Of a stretch of DNA of 64,000 nt, positions 8,855 to 17,564 are shown piece by piece. The notes under the pieces were generated by a model. That model made no database searches. It had not been told where the DNA came from and saw nothing but the letters and a program-made list of their open reading frames with translations. Positions within the stretch are counted from its first letter, which is position 1; each line of letters begins with the position of its first letter. Made by a program: the position numbers and the translations under genes. The DNA is from Paenibacillus lutrae (GTDB lineage: Bacteria > Bacillota > Bacilli > Paenibacillales > NBRC-103111): assembly GCF_009757775.1 (NCBI RefSeq), contig NZ_RHLK01000002.1, positions 378,113-442,112 of the forward strand, read 5' to 3'.

Positions 8855-8883
8855 TGACGAACGCTTTTTCTCGATGATATACT
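8854..8883 (+). promoter_or_regulatory. SigA-type promoter of katA
   Basis: TTGACG and TATACT are spaced by 18 bp and sit 59 bp upstream of the catalase ATG. The PerR-like sites abut the -35 and a Fur-like box lies just downstream of the -10. Confidence 0.75.
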
Positions 8884-8897
8884 ATCTTACATGATAT

Positions 8898-8912
8898 TGA
8901 TAATCATTTTCA
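8898..8912 (+). promoter_or_regulatory. Fur-box-like 7-1-7 site
   Basis: TGATAATCATTTTCA matches the Bacillus Fur consensus TGATAATNATTATCA except at one position. It lies over the predicted transcription start of katA. Fur and PerR boxes are close relatives, so this could be a third PerR site. Confidence 0.5.
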
Positions 8913-8941
8913 AATAATAATAATGATAAAGAGGTGCTTGA

Positions 8942-10423
8942 ATGAATCCACATCGTCCGAACCTGACCACCAATCAAGGCGCACCTGTAGCCGATAACCA
9001 GAACTCAAGAACAGCCGGTACTAACGGCCCTACCTTGCTGGAAGATTATCATTTGCTGGAGAAATTAGCTCACTTTGACCGTGAACGTATTCCGGAGCGT
9101 GTCGTTCATGCCAGGGGAGCAGGCGCGTTCGGCGTATTCCGCCCTTATGCAAGCATGAGTGCGTACACGAAGGCTGCATTCCTGCAGGATGCTTCGGTTG
9201 AAACCCGGGTACTGGTCCGCTTCTCCACGGTGATTCATCCGAGCGGTTCTCCGGAGACACTTCGCGATCCTCGCGGATTCGCTGTTAAATTCTACACTTC
9301 GGAAGGGAATTATGATCTCGTAGGAAACAACCTGCCTGTATTCTTCATTAGAGATGCGATGAAATTCCCGGATATGGTTCATTCTCTGAAGCCGGCTGCG
9401 CATACGAATGTACAAACGCCTAATCATTTGTGGGACTTCATGTCGCTCTCGCCGGAATCCACTCATATGCTGACCTGGGTCTTCTCAGACCGCGGGACCC
9501 CTGCCAATTATCGTGAAATGGACGGATTCGGGGTTCATGCTTTTAAATGGATCAACGCTGAAGGCAAGGTTGTTTATGTCAAATACACATGGAAGTCTCT
9601 CCAAGGCGTCCGCTCGCTAACGCGTAAAGAAGCCGAAGTACAGGGGGGAGAAGACCACAACCACGCCACGCGTGATTTGTACGATTCCATTGAAGCGGGT
9701 AACTATCCGGAGTGGGAGCTGCACGTGCAAATGATTGAACCGGAAAGCCTGGATGATTTCAGCTTCAATCCGCTCGATCCGACTAAAGACTGGCCGGAAG
9801 ATGTGGCTCCGCTTATGAAGGTAGGACGGATGACACTCAATGAGAACCCGAAGAATTATTTCGCTGAGGTGGAGCAGGCTGCTTTTGCCCCCAGCGTACT
9901 CGTTCCGGGAATCGAACCTTCCGAAGATAAGCTGCTGCAAGGCCGACTGTTCTCGTACCCGGATACGCAGCGTCATCGTCTGGGAGCGAATTATTTGCAA
10001 ATTCCGGTAAATTGTCCGTATGCGCCAGTCCGGAATTACCAGCGGGACGGCCAGATGGCCGTTCGCCAGAACACGTCGCCTATCAATTTCGAGCCGAACA
10101 GCTACGAGCATGCACCCAAAGAAACAGGCAGTGTCCACGCAGAGAGTGAAACTCCGCTCCATGGGGCTGCAGCACGCCGGAAGATCGAGAAGACGGATGA
10201 TTTCACGCAGGCGGGCGACCGTTATCGCGGCTTGTCTGAGCAAGAGCAAGCCAATCTGGTTGACAATATCTTGAATGATTTGAAACAAACGGATACCCAA
10301 ATTCAGCTTCGTGCCGTCTGCAATTTTTTCCGTGCAGATGTTGAATTCGGTACCCGTCTTGCCGGCGGGCTGGGGATCGACCTCAGCGGATTTATACCGC
10401 AGGCGCCTGTAGAAGCCAAATAA
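8942..10423 (+). CDS. katA: Catalase (small-subunit, heme-dependent)
   Basis: This monofunctional catalase splits hydrogen peroxide to water and oxygen in the cytosol. The 493-residue length is typical of the clade. The active-site histidine is in ERVVHARGAG (His56), the distal asparagine is in the DLVGNN motif (about 129) and the heme-ligand tyrosine is in RLFSYPDTQRHR (Tyr339). GAGGTGCTTG precedes the ATG. PerR- and Fur-like boxes over the promoter suggest induction by peroxide and metal limitation. Confidence 0.97.
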   Translation: MNPHRPNLTTNQGAPVADNQNSRTAGTNGPTLLEDYHLLEKLAHFDRERIPERVVHARGAGAFGVFRPYASMSAYTKAAFLQDASVETRVLVRFSTVIHPSGSPETLRDPRGFAVKFYTSEGNYDLVGNNLPVFFIRDAMKFPDMVHSLKPAAHTNVQTPNHLWDFMSLSPESTHMLTWVFSDRGTPANYREMDGFGVHAFKWINAEGKVVYVKYTWKSLQGVRSLTRKEAEVQGGEDHNHATRDLYDSIEAGNYPEWELHVQMIEPESLDDFSFNPLDPTKDWPEDVAPLMKVGRMTLNENPKNYFAEVEQAAFAPSVLVPGIEPSEDKLLQGRLFSYPDTQRHRLGANYLQIPVNCPYAPVRNYQRDGQMAVRQNTSPINFEPNSYEHAPKETGSVHAESETPLHGAAARRKIEKTDDFTQAGDRYRGLSEQEQANLVDNILNDLKQTDTQIQLRAVCNFFRADVEFGTRLAGGLGIDLSGFIPQAPVEAK

Positions 10424-10512
10424 AGCTGACTATTTGGATTGAGAGAAATATTCTTTTGACAAGTTGCGGTAAAAAGCAACTTTGAAAAGAAGCAGCCATG
10501 AAATGTACATCA

Positions 10513-10555
10513 AAAAAAGCCTGCGATCCGCTTTTTGGGCGGATTCAGGCTTTTT
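10513..10555. terminator. Bidirectional terminator between katA and the hybrid kinase gene
   Basis: AAAAAGCCTG..ATCCGC pairs with GCGGATTCAGGCTTTTT. A and T runs flank both sides, so it can serve both convergent genes. Confidence 0.85.
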
Positions 10556-10613
10556 GACGTCAATAGAGAGTTCCTTATAAACAGTTAATCGGTCAGCGGA
10601 GAATTGCCGGAAC

Positions 10614-12650
10614 TTATGTCCGTTCGTGTGTCCAATCCCTCAACATTTGGATCAGAGCATCCGAATCTATAGGTTTGGACATGTAGTCCGAAGCGCCGGC
10701 CCGGAGACATTCCTGGCGTTCAGTCGCCTGCGCTTTGGCTGTCAGTGCTATAATCGGCAGCGTCTTAAAGGCATCCATACGGCGTATTTGGCGGATGGCG
10801 CTCTTGCCGTTCATTTCGGGCATCATAATATCCATCAGGATGATGTCGATATCAGACCGCTGCCCGAGCAGCTTCAGGCATTCCCGCCCGCTGTAAGCTT
10901 GGATGATTAAAGCGCCGCGGGATTCGAGTACGGCGGACAAGCTGCGGACGTTATTCGGGTCATCGTCGACTACGAGCACCGTCACACCCTGCAGCAGATC
11001 TCGTGTAACCGGCTGCGGAGCTGCTGCGTCCGTCTCTTCGGCATCGGTGTGCGCTGCGGTACCGGGCGAAGGAAGCGGCTTTGGATCTGCCCCCGCCGCT
11101 CCAGGGTCTGCTCCAGCCGGATTCGCTGATGTATCCAGCTCTTCGTGCTGAACAGGCGAGAAGGTCATCGGCCGCGGTACTTTCGCTTCTTCGGCAAGGA
11201 GCCTCAGCTCTTGATCGCCGCCGCTCAGGGAACTCGAAGGAAGGAGCAGCGTAAACGTGCTGCCGGTTCCTTCTTGGCTGGCCAGGCGGATGTCGCCGCC
11301 GAGCAGGATGGCGAATTCGCGGCTGATGGACAGGCCAAGACCCGTACCGCCGAATTTGCGGCTGGTCGTGCCGTCTGCCTGATAGAAGGCCTCAAAGATT
11401 TGCTCCAGCTTATCCGGACGGATGCCGATGCCGGTGTCCCGAACACGGACAACGGGATGCTGCTGTCCATTGTCATCCGTTTCAACCAGGAACTCCAGCG
11501 TAACACCGCCCCGGACGGTGAATTTAAATGCATTTGAAAGTAAATTTTTCAGAATCTGCTGAAGACGCTGCTCGTCCGTATGGATAATGTCCGGGAATCC
11601 GCTGCTGTCAATAGTGAAGGAGAGATTCTTCTGGACGGCAACGGCCTCAAACATCCGGTTCATGGACTCGCTCACTTCACGGACACTCACTTCACCGAGC
11701 GAAATGCTCATGCGTCCGGCCTCTATTTTGGACAAATCCAGAATGTCATTAATTAGATTCAACAGATCCTGCCCCGAGGTATGAATGATTCCCGCAAACT
11801 CTATTTCTTCCTCCGAAAGAGTGTCATTCGGGTTCTCTGCCAGAAATTGCGATAGAATAAGCATGCTGTTAAGCGGTGTACGAAGCTCATGAGACATATT
11901 GGCAAGGAATTCGGATTTGTAACGGGAGGCGAGTATGAGCTCGTGATTTTTCTCCTCCAGCTGCAGGCGGATCCGCTGAAGTTCTTCCGCTTTTTCTTGC
12001 GATACACGGAACTGTTCGGCGAGCTTCTGGTTGGTCGAATTGAGCTCCTGGCGCCTCAGGAAGTCGGTTTTGAAATCATGCAGAATAAAGGCAAAGAAGA
12101 AGCTGAACAAGAGGCTGGCCGGTGCAGAGAAGGGAGCCATTTCAACGAGATACTTAACGGCGGGATAGACGCCTAGAAAAGCAATATCCACTACATTGAC
12201 TACATTGACGATCAGAATAATAATGCCGAAATAAACGAGCGGATGCAGCCTGTACCGGGCGAGCACACGGGCGCATAGAGCTGTAACGAATCCGAGTATC
12301 AGTGCATTCGCAAAACCCGCCCAGGCTGCATGATTAAGACCGAAGGTAAGACGGACGATGCCGATTCCGGCTCCGATGGTAATAATGTGCGAAGCGCGGG
12401 TCAGGAATAAGGGGGCCACAATGATCGGTACAAAACGCAAATCGAAAATCACAGATTGGGAATATTGGGTTCCGTACATCATGGACAGCCAGCCGGCTGC
12501 AATGGATAGCACAATATAGAGCCGCCGCATCCAGACGACGGGAAGTTTGTACAAGATAAATTTGTAGGCAAGGCTGGCAATGTAAGTGAAAGCGAGAATG
12601 GTGCTGATATTGGCAAAAAAAGATAAGAAATAGCTGGAAAAGTATTCCAT
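10614..12650 (-). CDS. Hybrid sensor histidine kinase / response regulator with 5TM-LYT sensor
   Basis: This is a 678-residue membrane protein. Residues 1-195 contain six or so hydrophobic helices of the LytS-type 5TM sensor (YGTQYSQSVIFDLRFVPII). A coiled coil follows (about 200-245), then HisKA with His254 (NMSHELRTPLN), and HATPase with N373, DTGIGI and GGTGLGL. An Ala/Pro-rich linker (505-550) leads to a receiver with VDDDP and phospho-acceptor Asp607 (LMDIMM). There is no output domain, so it would pass phosphate to a partner elsewhere. The ligand is unknown. No response-regulator gene is adjacent. Confidence 0.9.
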   Translation of the reverse strand: MEYFSSYFLSFFANISTILAFTYIASLAYKFILYKLPVVWMRRLYIVLSIAAGWLSMMYGTQYSQSVIFDLRFVPIIVAPLFLTRASHIITIGAGIGIVRLTFGLNHAAWAGFANALILGFVTALCARVLARYRLHPLVYFGIIILIVNVVNVVDIAFLGVYPAVKYLVEMAPFSAPASLLFSFFFAFILHDFKTDFLRRQELNSTNQKLAEQFRVSQEKAEELQRIRLQLEEKNHELILASRYKSEFLANMSHELRTPLNSMLILSQFLAENPNDTLSEEEIEFAGIIHTSGQDLLNLINDILDLSKIEAGRMSISLGEVSVREVSESMNRMFEAVAVQKNLSFTIDSSGFPDIIHTDEQRLQQILKNLLSNAFKFTVRGGVTLEFLVETDDNGQQHPVVRVRDTGIGIRPDKLEQIFEAFYQADGTTSRKFGGTGLGLSISREFAILLGGDIRLASQEGTGSTFTLLLPSSSLSGGDQELRLLAEEAKVPRPMTFSPVQHEELDTSANPAGADPGAAGADPKPLPSPGTAAHTDAEETDAAAPQPVTRDLLQGVTVLVVDDDPNNVRSLSAVLESRGALIIQAYSGRECLKLLGQRSDIDIILMDIMMPEMNGKSAIRQIRRMDAFKTLPIIALTAKAQATERQECLRAGASDYMSKPIDSDALIQMLRDWTHERT

Positions 12651-12747
12651 TTACATTCCTTTCTAGGTCGGGTGACCGGGGGAAGAGGCCGCTTCGTATT
12701 CATAGCGGCATTTATTAGTAGTATAACAAACTATTCACATTATAACG

Positions 12748-12770
12748 AAAAAAAGGTCCCATTCGGGACC
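12748..12770 (-). terminator. Terminator of queF
   Basis: On the minus strand a GGTCCC / GGGACC stem with a four-base loop is followed by seven T, 15 bp after the queF stop. Confidence 0.85.
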
Positions 12771-12784
12771 GGATTAAGATGGGA

Positions 12785-13279
12785 TTAGCGGTTGTCTATT
12801 TTTTCGGGATAGAGATCATGATTCATGAGACGGTGTTCGGCCATTTGCTCATATTTGGTGCCAGGGCGTCCATAGTTGCAGTAAGGATCGATCGAAATAC
12901 CTCCGCGAGGGGTGAACTTGCCCCAGACTTCGATATACTTCGGCTCCATCAGCTTGATGAGGTCGTTCATAATGATGTTCATGCAGTCTTCGTGAAAATC
13001 GCCATGATTGCGGAAACTGAACAGATAAAGTTTAAGTGACTTGCTTTCCACCATCTTGGCATCTGGAATATAGCTGATATAAATCGTGGCAAAATCGGGC
13101 TGGCCTGTGATCGGGCATAGGCTTGTAAATTCCGGGCAGTTAAATTTCACGAAATAATCCCGGTAAGGATGTTTGTTGTCAAAAGACTCGAGCACCTGCG
13201 GCGCATAGTCGAACGGGTATTTGTTCTGCTGATTGCCCAGCAGCGTCAAATCGAGTTCGTCCTGATTTCTTCCGGCCAT
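12785..13279 (-). CDS. queF: NADPH-dependent 7-cyano-7-deazaguanine reductase
   Basis: QueF reduces the nitrile of preQ0 to the aminomethyl of preQ1, the last step before insertion into tRNA. This is the 164-residue unimodular (YkvM) type. It shows the catalytic cysteine in [12 protein letters not shown], the QueF motif [15 protein letters not shown] and the substrate glutamate-histidine FHEDC. It lies downstream of queC-D-E but is separated from queE by about 300 bp that contain a terminator-like hairpin. It may therefore have its own promoter or depend on read-through. Confidence 0.95.
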   Translation of the reverse strand: MAGRNQDELDLTLLGNQQNKYPFDYAPQVLESFDNKHPYRDYFVKFNCPEFTSLCPITGQPDFATIYISYIPDAKMVESKSLKLYLFSFRNHGDFHEDCMNIIMNDLIKLMEPKYIEVWGKFTPRGGISIDPYCNYGRPGTKYEQMAEHRLMNHDLYPEKIDNR

Positions 13280-13357
13280 TATGGCACCTCCGGTTGGGTT
13301 ATAGGTTACGGTATGAGATATAAGAATTGGGACACGGGAACAATAGTTTCTCTTAGG

Positions 13358-13405
13358 AAAAAGTTAAAGACGGGCACAAGTGTACCGGCTTGCGGTGAGC
13401 CCGTC
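13358..13405 (-). terminator. Terminator-like hairpin between queE and queF
   Basis: On the minus strand GACGGGC and GCCCGTC enclose a 23-base loop and are followed by TTTAACTTTTT. The rest of the 300-bp spacer (13280-13579) is GC-rich, has a second inverted repeat (GCCGGGC / GCCCGGC near 13530-13550), and shows no gene. Confidence 0.55.
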
Positions 13406-13579
13406 TCTGAGAGCAAGCGGCACCTTGCTTGCCTGCAGGTTGCTGCAAGTACACGCGTTGCCGGCTTGATCCATCCGGCACCGGCCCCGGCAGCGGACAG
13501 CGGGCATTCACCCGGCGCTGATTGCAAGCCGGGCCGTGAAAGCCCGGCCCTGGAAGCCGGCCCCGGCAGCCGCGCTGGG

Positions 13580-14407
13580 CTACACGCCCCGCTTGTTGCC
13601 CCACAACAGTGCGTGCAGCTGCGGAAGCACACGCACATCGTTCAGCTCATCGGTGGCCATCGTCAAGTCGACGAGCCACTCGTACTTGCGCAGCAGCTGC
13701 TGCCGGAGCAGGTCGTCGTCCGCCGTCCGGACGTCGTCATTGCCGGCCTGCAGATAGAACGGGACGGCGGGATAGCGGCGGTGGATGCCTGTTGCGAACG
13801 CGAAATCGCGTTCATCGAATACGACCACCTTAAGGCTGACGCCGCCTTGGCCCAGCTGCCCCAGCAGGAAGTCGAGCTTGGCGAAGTCGGTCTCCATGCC
13901 GGAGCTGGGCGGCTTGGGAGAGACGGTGACCTCGTCGATCTCCCGCAGCCAGTCCTGCCAGCGGGAGCCCTGCGTCTCGACGGCGGTGCGGATCCCCTTC
14001 TCCCGCAGCAGCCGGACGAGCGGGCCTAACCCGCGCAGCAGCGCCGGATTGCCGCCGGACAGCGTGACGTGGGAGAAGCGGCTGCCGCCGGTGCGGACAA
14101 GCTCCTCCCAGACAGCGTCCGCCGACAGCTGACGAATCTCGCCTGCGCCCGATCCGTCCCACGTGAAGGCGGAGTCGCACCAGGAGCAGCGGTAATCACA
14201 GCCGGCGGTGCGCACGAACATCGTTTTGCGCCCGATGACCATGCCCTCGCCCTGGACTGTCGGGCCGAAGATTTCGAGCACGGGAATGGCCGGTTCAGCC
14301 GTATCCGCCGCAGGGCCCTGGCTGCTGATGTGCATATCTATGTTGGTGCCGGGGGTTGTCGTCTGTGCACCTGCATGCAGGCTGACGCTGTTCATTCGAC
14401 CATCCAC
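13580..14407 (-). CDS. queE: 7-carboxy-7-deazaguanine synthase (radical SAM)
   Basis: QueE rearranges 6-carboxytetrahydropterin to 7-carboxy-7-deazaguanine. The protein has 275 residues. The radical SAM cluster motif CDYRCSWC (CxxxCxxC) follows the family stretch EIFGPTVQGEGMVIGRKTMFVR, and TLSGGNPAL is the SAM-binding GGE-like loop. The first 35 residues are a variable leader. The start overlaps the 3' end of queD by 16 bp, showing translational coupling. Confidence 0.93.
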   Translation of the reverse strand: MDGRMNSVSLHAGAQTTTPGTNIDMHISSQGPAADTAEPAIPVLEIFGPTVQGEGMVIGRKTMFVRTAGCDYRCSWCDSAFTWDGSGAGEIRQLSADAVWEELVRTGGSRFSHVTLSGGNPALLRGLGPLVRLLREKGIRTAVETQGSRWQDWLREIDEVTVSPKPPSSGMETDFAKLDFLLGQLGQGGVSLKVVVFDERDFAFATGIHRRYPAVPFYLQAGNDDVRTADDDLLRQQLLRKYEWLVDLTMATDELNDVRVLPQLHALLWGNKRGV

Positions 14408-14880
14408 TCCCGTCTGACCTCTGCGAAGCTGGTTGGGGTCTCGTACAAGCGGACGAATTCAACGCGTCCCCCGAGTACTTGATCCGCATATGCTTCCGAA
14501 GTTAGTGCGGTCTCCATTTGCTCGAACAGCCATACGACCATGTTTTCCGCCGTTGTGTTCATGGGAGGAAGGGTCTCGTTGAGATAGCGGTGATCCAGAT
14601 GAGGCTCAATTAGCCGCTTCCAAATTTCTTTGATATCTCCAAAATCGAGCGTCAGCCCGACTTCATTCACATAGCCGCTGATTCCATAGACAGCTTTGTA
14701 CGTATGACCGTGCAGGTTCTTGCATTTTCCTTCATAAGCATGAAGGTGATGCGCGGCGTCGAAAGTGAATTCTTTGGACACCAGGACGCGTTTATTGTGG
14801 TAACGAAGCTGTTCTTTATGAATGTCCTGCCCGTACTGCTGCAGGTTCTCTACGATGCGGAACATACCGGGGGTCTTCAC
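14392..14880 (-). CDS. queD: 6-carboxy-5,6,7,8-tetrahydropterin synthase
   Basis: QueD converts dihydroneopterin triphosphate to 6-carboxytetrahydropterin, feeding QueE. The 162-residue protein has the zinc histidines in [13 protein letters not shown] and NLHGHTYK, the catalytic cysteine in GKCKN and the C-terminal family glutamate region. It overlaps queC by 4 bp and queE by 16 bp. The N-terminal 30 residues are longer than in E. coli QueD. Confidence 0.93.
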   Translation of the reverse strand: MKTPGMFRIVENLQQYGQDIHKEQLRYHNKRVLVSKEFTFDAAHHLHAYEGKCKNLHGHTYKAVYGISGYVNEVGLTLDFGDIKEIWKRLIEPHLDHRYLNETLPPMNTTAENMVVWLFEQMETALTSEAYADQVLGGRVEFVRLYETPTSFAEVRREWMVE

Positions 14881-15542
14881 TTGGCGTCAGCTCCTTCGCG
14901 TTCACCCAGGTAGGTGTGAAGACCGTGTGAGCGGAGCCGGCAGGCCGGGCATTCCCCGCAGCCGTCCCCGATGACACCGTTGTAGCAGGTGAGGGTCTTC
15001 GTGCGTACATAATCAAAAGCTCCGAGTTCGTCGGCAAGCTTCCACGTCTGGGCTTTGCTCAGCCACATGAGCGGCGTATGAATGACGAATGGATAGTCCA
15101 TCGACAGATTCAGCGTAACGTTCATCGATTTCACAAAAGCATCTCGGCAATCGGGGTAGCCGCTGAAATCCGTCTCGCAGACGCCGGTAACCAGGTGCCT
15201 GGCGCCTGCCTGTTTGGCGTACACGCCGGCAAACGACAGGAACAGCAGGTTCCGTCCGTCCACGAACGTAGAGGGAAGCTCTCCCGCCTTCTGTTCAATC
15301 TCTATATCTGTGCGCGTCAGAGCGTTGGGCGCCAGCTGGTTGAGCAGGCTCATGTCGAGAACGGTGTTCTTGACACCCAGCTCGCGGGCGATGCTCTGCG
15401 CACATTCAATTTCCAGTTTGTGACGCTGGCCGTAATCGAAGGTAAGGGTTTCAACCTCACCGAACTGTTTCTTAGCCCAGAACAGGCACGTCGTGCTGTC
15501 TTGGCCGCCGCTGAACACGACAACCGCTTTTTGTTGTTTCAT
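14877..15542 (-). CDS. queC: 7-cyano-7-deazaguanine synthase
   Basis: QueC makes preQ0 from 7-carboxy-7-deazaguanine with ATP and ammonia. The 221-residue protein has the PP-loop [10 protein letters not shown] near the N-terminus and the C-terminal zinc cysteines [16 protein letters not shown]. It is first in the queC-D-E run and lies about 200 nt downstream of a preQ1-I riboswitch, so it is expected to be repressed when preQ1 is plentiful. Confidence 0.95.
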   Translation of the reverse strand: MKQQKAVVVFSGGQDSTTCLFWAKKQFGEVETLTFDYGQRHKLEIECAQSIARELGVKNTVLDMSLLNQLAPNALTRTDIEIEQKAGELPSTFVDGRNLLFLSFAGVYAKQAGARHLVTGVCETDFSGYPDCRDAFVKSMNVTLNLSMDYPFVIHTPLMWLSKAQTWKLADELGAFDYVRTKTLTCYNGVIGDGCGECPACRLRSHGLHTYLGEREGADAK

Positions 15543-15745
15543 GGCTCTTCCGTCTCCTTTTTAAATGAAAAATAGGTGATGGAGAGAGTTCTTGATCCGT
15601 CATTTTAAACAAAACAAAAACAATGCCTCAAGGAAGGGCAATAGACGTGATCCATCCAGCCGTTGTCACCGCGCATACTTGTAGAAAGCACGCCGGCAGA
15701 AACGATTGCAGATACGCTGCCCGAATATCCAGGGATATTGTTTTT

Positions 15746-15783
15746 CCTTAGTTTTTTATAGAGGGAGTTCGCGAACCTCTCCC
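15746..15783 (-). promoter_or_regulatory. preQ1-I riboswitch (class I)
   Basis: On the minus strand GAGAGGTTC, CCCTCTATAAA and AAACTAAGG form the P1 hairpin and the A-rich tail that makes the H-type pseudoknot of preQ1-I aptamers. The layout closely follows the Bacillus queC-operon aptamer. The expression platform is less clear. A weak hairpin (TTGCC..GGCA) before TTTTTG near 15620-15645 is the best candidate terminator. Confidence 0.9.
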
Positions 15784-15994
15784 ATACGCGGGCGTATGGA
15801 ATTGCTATTGAGTTTGGGGAATGGAACCGTAACAGTATATCGTATAACGGCTGACTATGTAAGTAGATAACGGAAATTTCCTGTGAAATCAGATACAGTG
15901 AAATTCACTTTCTCCGGGAGCCATTGAGTTTATAGAGGCTTTGGCTCCTGGAATTCAGCAGTAACTCGGGCAGTTTAGCTCATTTGGAAAAGAT
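15784..15994. other. Upstream part of the queC leader region
   Basis: No gene is seen. An 18-bp palindrome CCATACGCGGGCGTATGG (15782-15799) sits directly 5' of the aptamer on the minus strand. A minus-strand TATACT preceded by CTTACA at 18 bp lies near 15825-15860 and may be the queC promoter. Confidence 0.4.
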
Positions 15995-16060
15995 ACAATA
16001 GGGAGACATACAAAGAGTCCTGTAAACAGCTTCAGGACTCTTTGGTATGCTTCCTATTGT
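15995..16060. terminator. Long inverted repeat abutting the DUF1992 gene stop
   Basis: CAAAGAGTCCTG (16011-16022) pairs perfectly with CAGGACTCTTTG (16033-16044). The flanks ACAATAGGGAGACATA and TATGCTTCCTATTGT extend the stem to about 25 bp with small bulges. It begins one base from the stop of the leftward gene. It lacks a strong T run, so termination is inferred. Confidence 0.6.
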
Positions 16061-16061
16061 T

Positions 16062-16454
16062 CTATTTCTCCTTGTCCGTGGGATTCAATAATTTGTCGTG
16101 AATCTTATCCCGGTACTGAGCCAGTGCAGGCGAGAGGTTCATACTGCGCTCTTCCATCAGCATATTGAAGCGGAGCGTTTTTTCATTCAGCCGGCTCCGC
16201 AGCTGACCGCGCTCGGTATCATCCTGGCAGCAGCGGATCAGGTCTTCGAGCGTCAGCATATCTTTGCGCAGCTGCATTTCTTCCGGCAAGTAACCTGAAT
16301 TTTTCATAATTTTATAGGAAAGGCGCAGATCCTCCGGGACGGACGACCAATCTTCCAGGACAAGCGGCTTTCCTTTACCGGTCAGGTTATCGAAGTCTCC
16401 ATTCTTAATGGCTTCCTGAATGCGCTGTTCAACTAGATCGTGTAAGAAATCCAT
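16062..16454 (-). CDS. DUF1992 / DnaJ-homologue subfamily C28-like protein
   Basis: The 130-residue helical protein has the conserved DUF1992 signature at its N-terminus (residues 1-70: IQEAIKNGDFDNLTGKGKPL, then YKIMKNSGYLPEE), which is found alone in bacteria and next to a J domain in eukaryotic DNAJC28. No J domain is present here. Its function is unknown. GGGGAGGAT lies before the ATG. Confidence 0.85.
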   Translation of the reverse strand: MDFLHDLVEQRIQEAIKNGDFDNLTGKGKPLVLEDWSSVPEDLRLSYKIMKNSGYLPEEMQLRKDMLTLEDLIRCCQDDTERGQLRSRLNEKTLRFNMLMEERSMNLSPALAQYRDKIHDKLLNPTDKEK

Positions 16455-16490
16455 CGTTATCCTCCCCTGTCAGTAAAATATTGGAATGGT

Positions 16491-16811
16491 TTAAGGCCGG
16501 GGAGCCCATAGAATGATGGATACCCCGGCGAGACATACGGCTGCACCGACCCAGTCATAGAGGTCGGGTGTTTTTTTATCCACAAGCCAGCCCCACAATA
16601 CAGCGAGTACGACAAAAACTCCGCCGTAAGCGGCATAAACCCGCCCGAAGGAAGGAAACGACTGCAGGGTGGGAAGGATGCCGTATAGGACGAGAATCAG
16701 GCTGCCGATTACCCCGTACCAGACGGACTTCGCTTCACGAAGCCAGAGCCAGACGAGATAGCCGCCGCCGATTTCGGCCAGTCCGGCCAGCAGGAATAAT
16801 AGTATCGACAT
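16491..16811 (-). CDS. ynfA: YnfA / UPF0060 family membrane protein
   Basis: This 106-residue inner-membrane protein has four predicted helices (about 2-22, 30-50, 60-80, 87-104) and the family motif [18 protein letters not shown]. The family resembles small multidrug-resistance transporters, and some members have been linked to efflux. A transport role here is inferred. It precedes the DUF1992 gene on the same strand by 36 bp. Confidence 0.88.
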   Translation of the reverse strand: MSILLFLLAGLAEIGGGYLVWLWLREAKSVWYGVIGSLILVLYGILPTLQSFPSFGRVYAAYGGVFVVLAVLWGWLVDKKTPDLYDWVGAAVCLAGVSIILWAPRP

Positions 16812-16888
16812 AACATAGCTCCTTTTGATGAAACTTTAACAGACAATTCTCGTCTAATCTATCCAAATAGGAAAGGAGAGAATCTGCA

Positions 16889-17461
16889 ATGACCAACTTT
16901 AAACCATTACTTGCTCTCGTTTTATTCATGTCACTATTATCCGGCTGCAATAAGGAGGCAAATGACAATAAACCATCAGCAAGCCCACAAGAATTACAAA
17001 CTGACCCCGGAAAGAGACCCATTGAATTCGATAGGATCGCAAGTGACAAGATTTTGCCTGCGAATTTTCATGAAATAGCGTTCGAGAGAACAACCACTCC
17101 TTTATTTCAGTATGTAGTAAGAAAAGCCGTTAACCAAACCCAATTAGAAGCAGCCTGGAATTTATATGGATTTAAAAATAAACTGCCGAACATAGACCTG
17201 AACAAGAAAAATGTTGTGTTCATTGGACTTCACGAGTCTGGAAGTTGTCCCTACACGTTAAAAAATATTGAGCGAAGCCCGGACGACAAAACCATTACAG
17301 TGCCTTTTACAGTGTCCGTATCCGGAACGGATCATACCTGCACTTCTGATGCAACACCGCGAACATTTGTAATCGGGCTCGATAAAGAAATATCCAACGT
17401 CCTGGAGAGTGTTGTAATTGTTCAAAGCGAAGTAGAAACAAGCGTACCGTTAGAGAACTAA
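16889..17461 (+). CDS. Predicted lipoprotein of unknown function
   Basis: The 190-residue protein begins with a lipoprotein signal peptide whose lipobox is LLSGC (Cys at 20), followed by an Asn/Ser/Pro linker. It would therefore be anchored outside the membrane. The mature domain (about 65-190) is mixed alpha/beta with two cysteines (GSCPYTL and DHTCTSD) that could form a disulfide. I do not recognise the family. AAAGGAGAG precedes the ATG. Base composition is more AT-rich than its neighbours. Confidence 0.75.
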   Translation: MTNFKPLLALVLFMSLLSGCNKEANDNKPSASPQELQTDPGKRPIEFDRIASDKILPANFHEIAFERTTTPLFQYVVRKAVNQTQLEAAWNLYGFKNKLPNIDLNKKNVVFIGLHESGSCPYTLKNIERSPDDKTITVPFTVSVSGTDHTCTSDATPRTFVIGLDKEISNVLESVVIVQSEVETSVPLEN

Positions 17462-17498
17462 CTGTTGTATAAATGACATTTTACCGGCTCTATAAAAT

Positions 17499-17530
17499 AA
17501 AGACATGAAGCAGGAACCTCATGTCTTTTC
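17499..17530 (+). terminator. Terminator after the lipoprotein gene
   Basis: A perfect 10-bp stem AAAGACATGA / TCATGTCTTT has a 10-base loop and a short T run. Confidence 0.75.
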
Positions 17531-17564
17531 GTGTGAAACGTATGAACAATCGAAAAGCGTAAGA

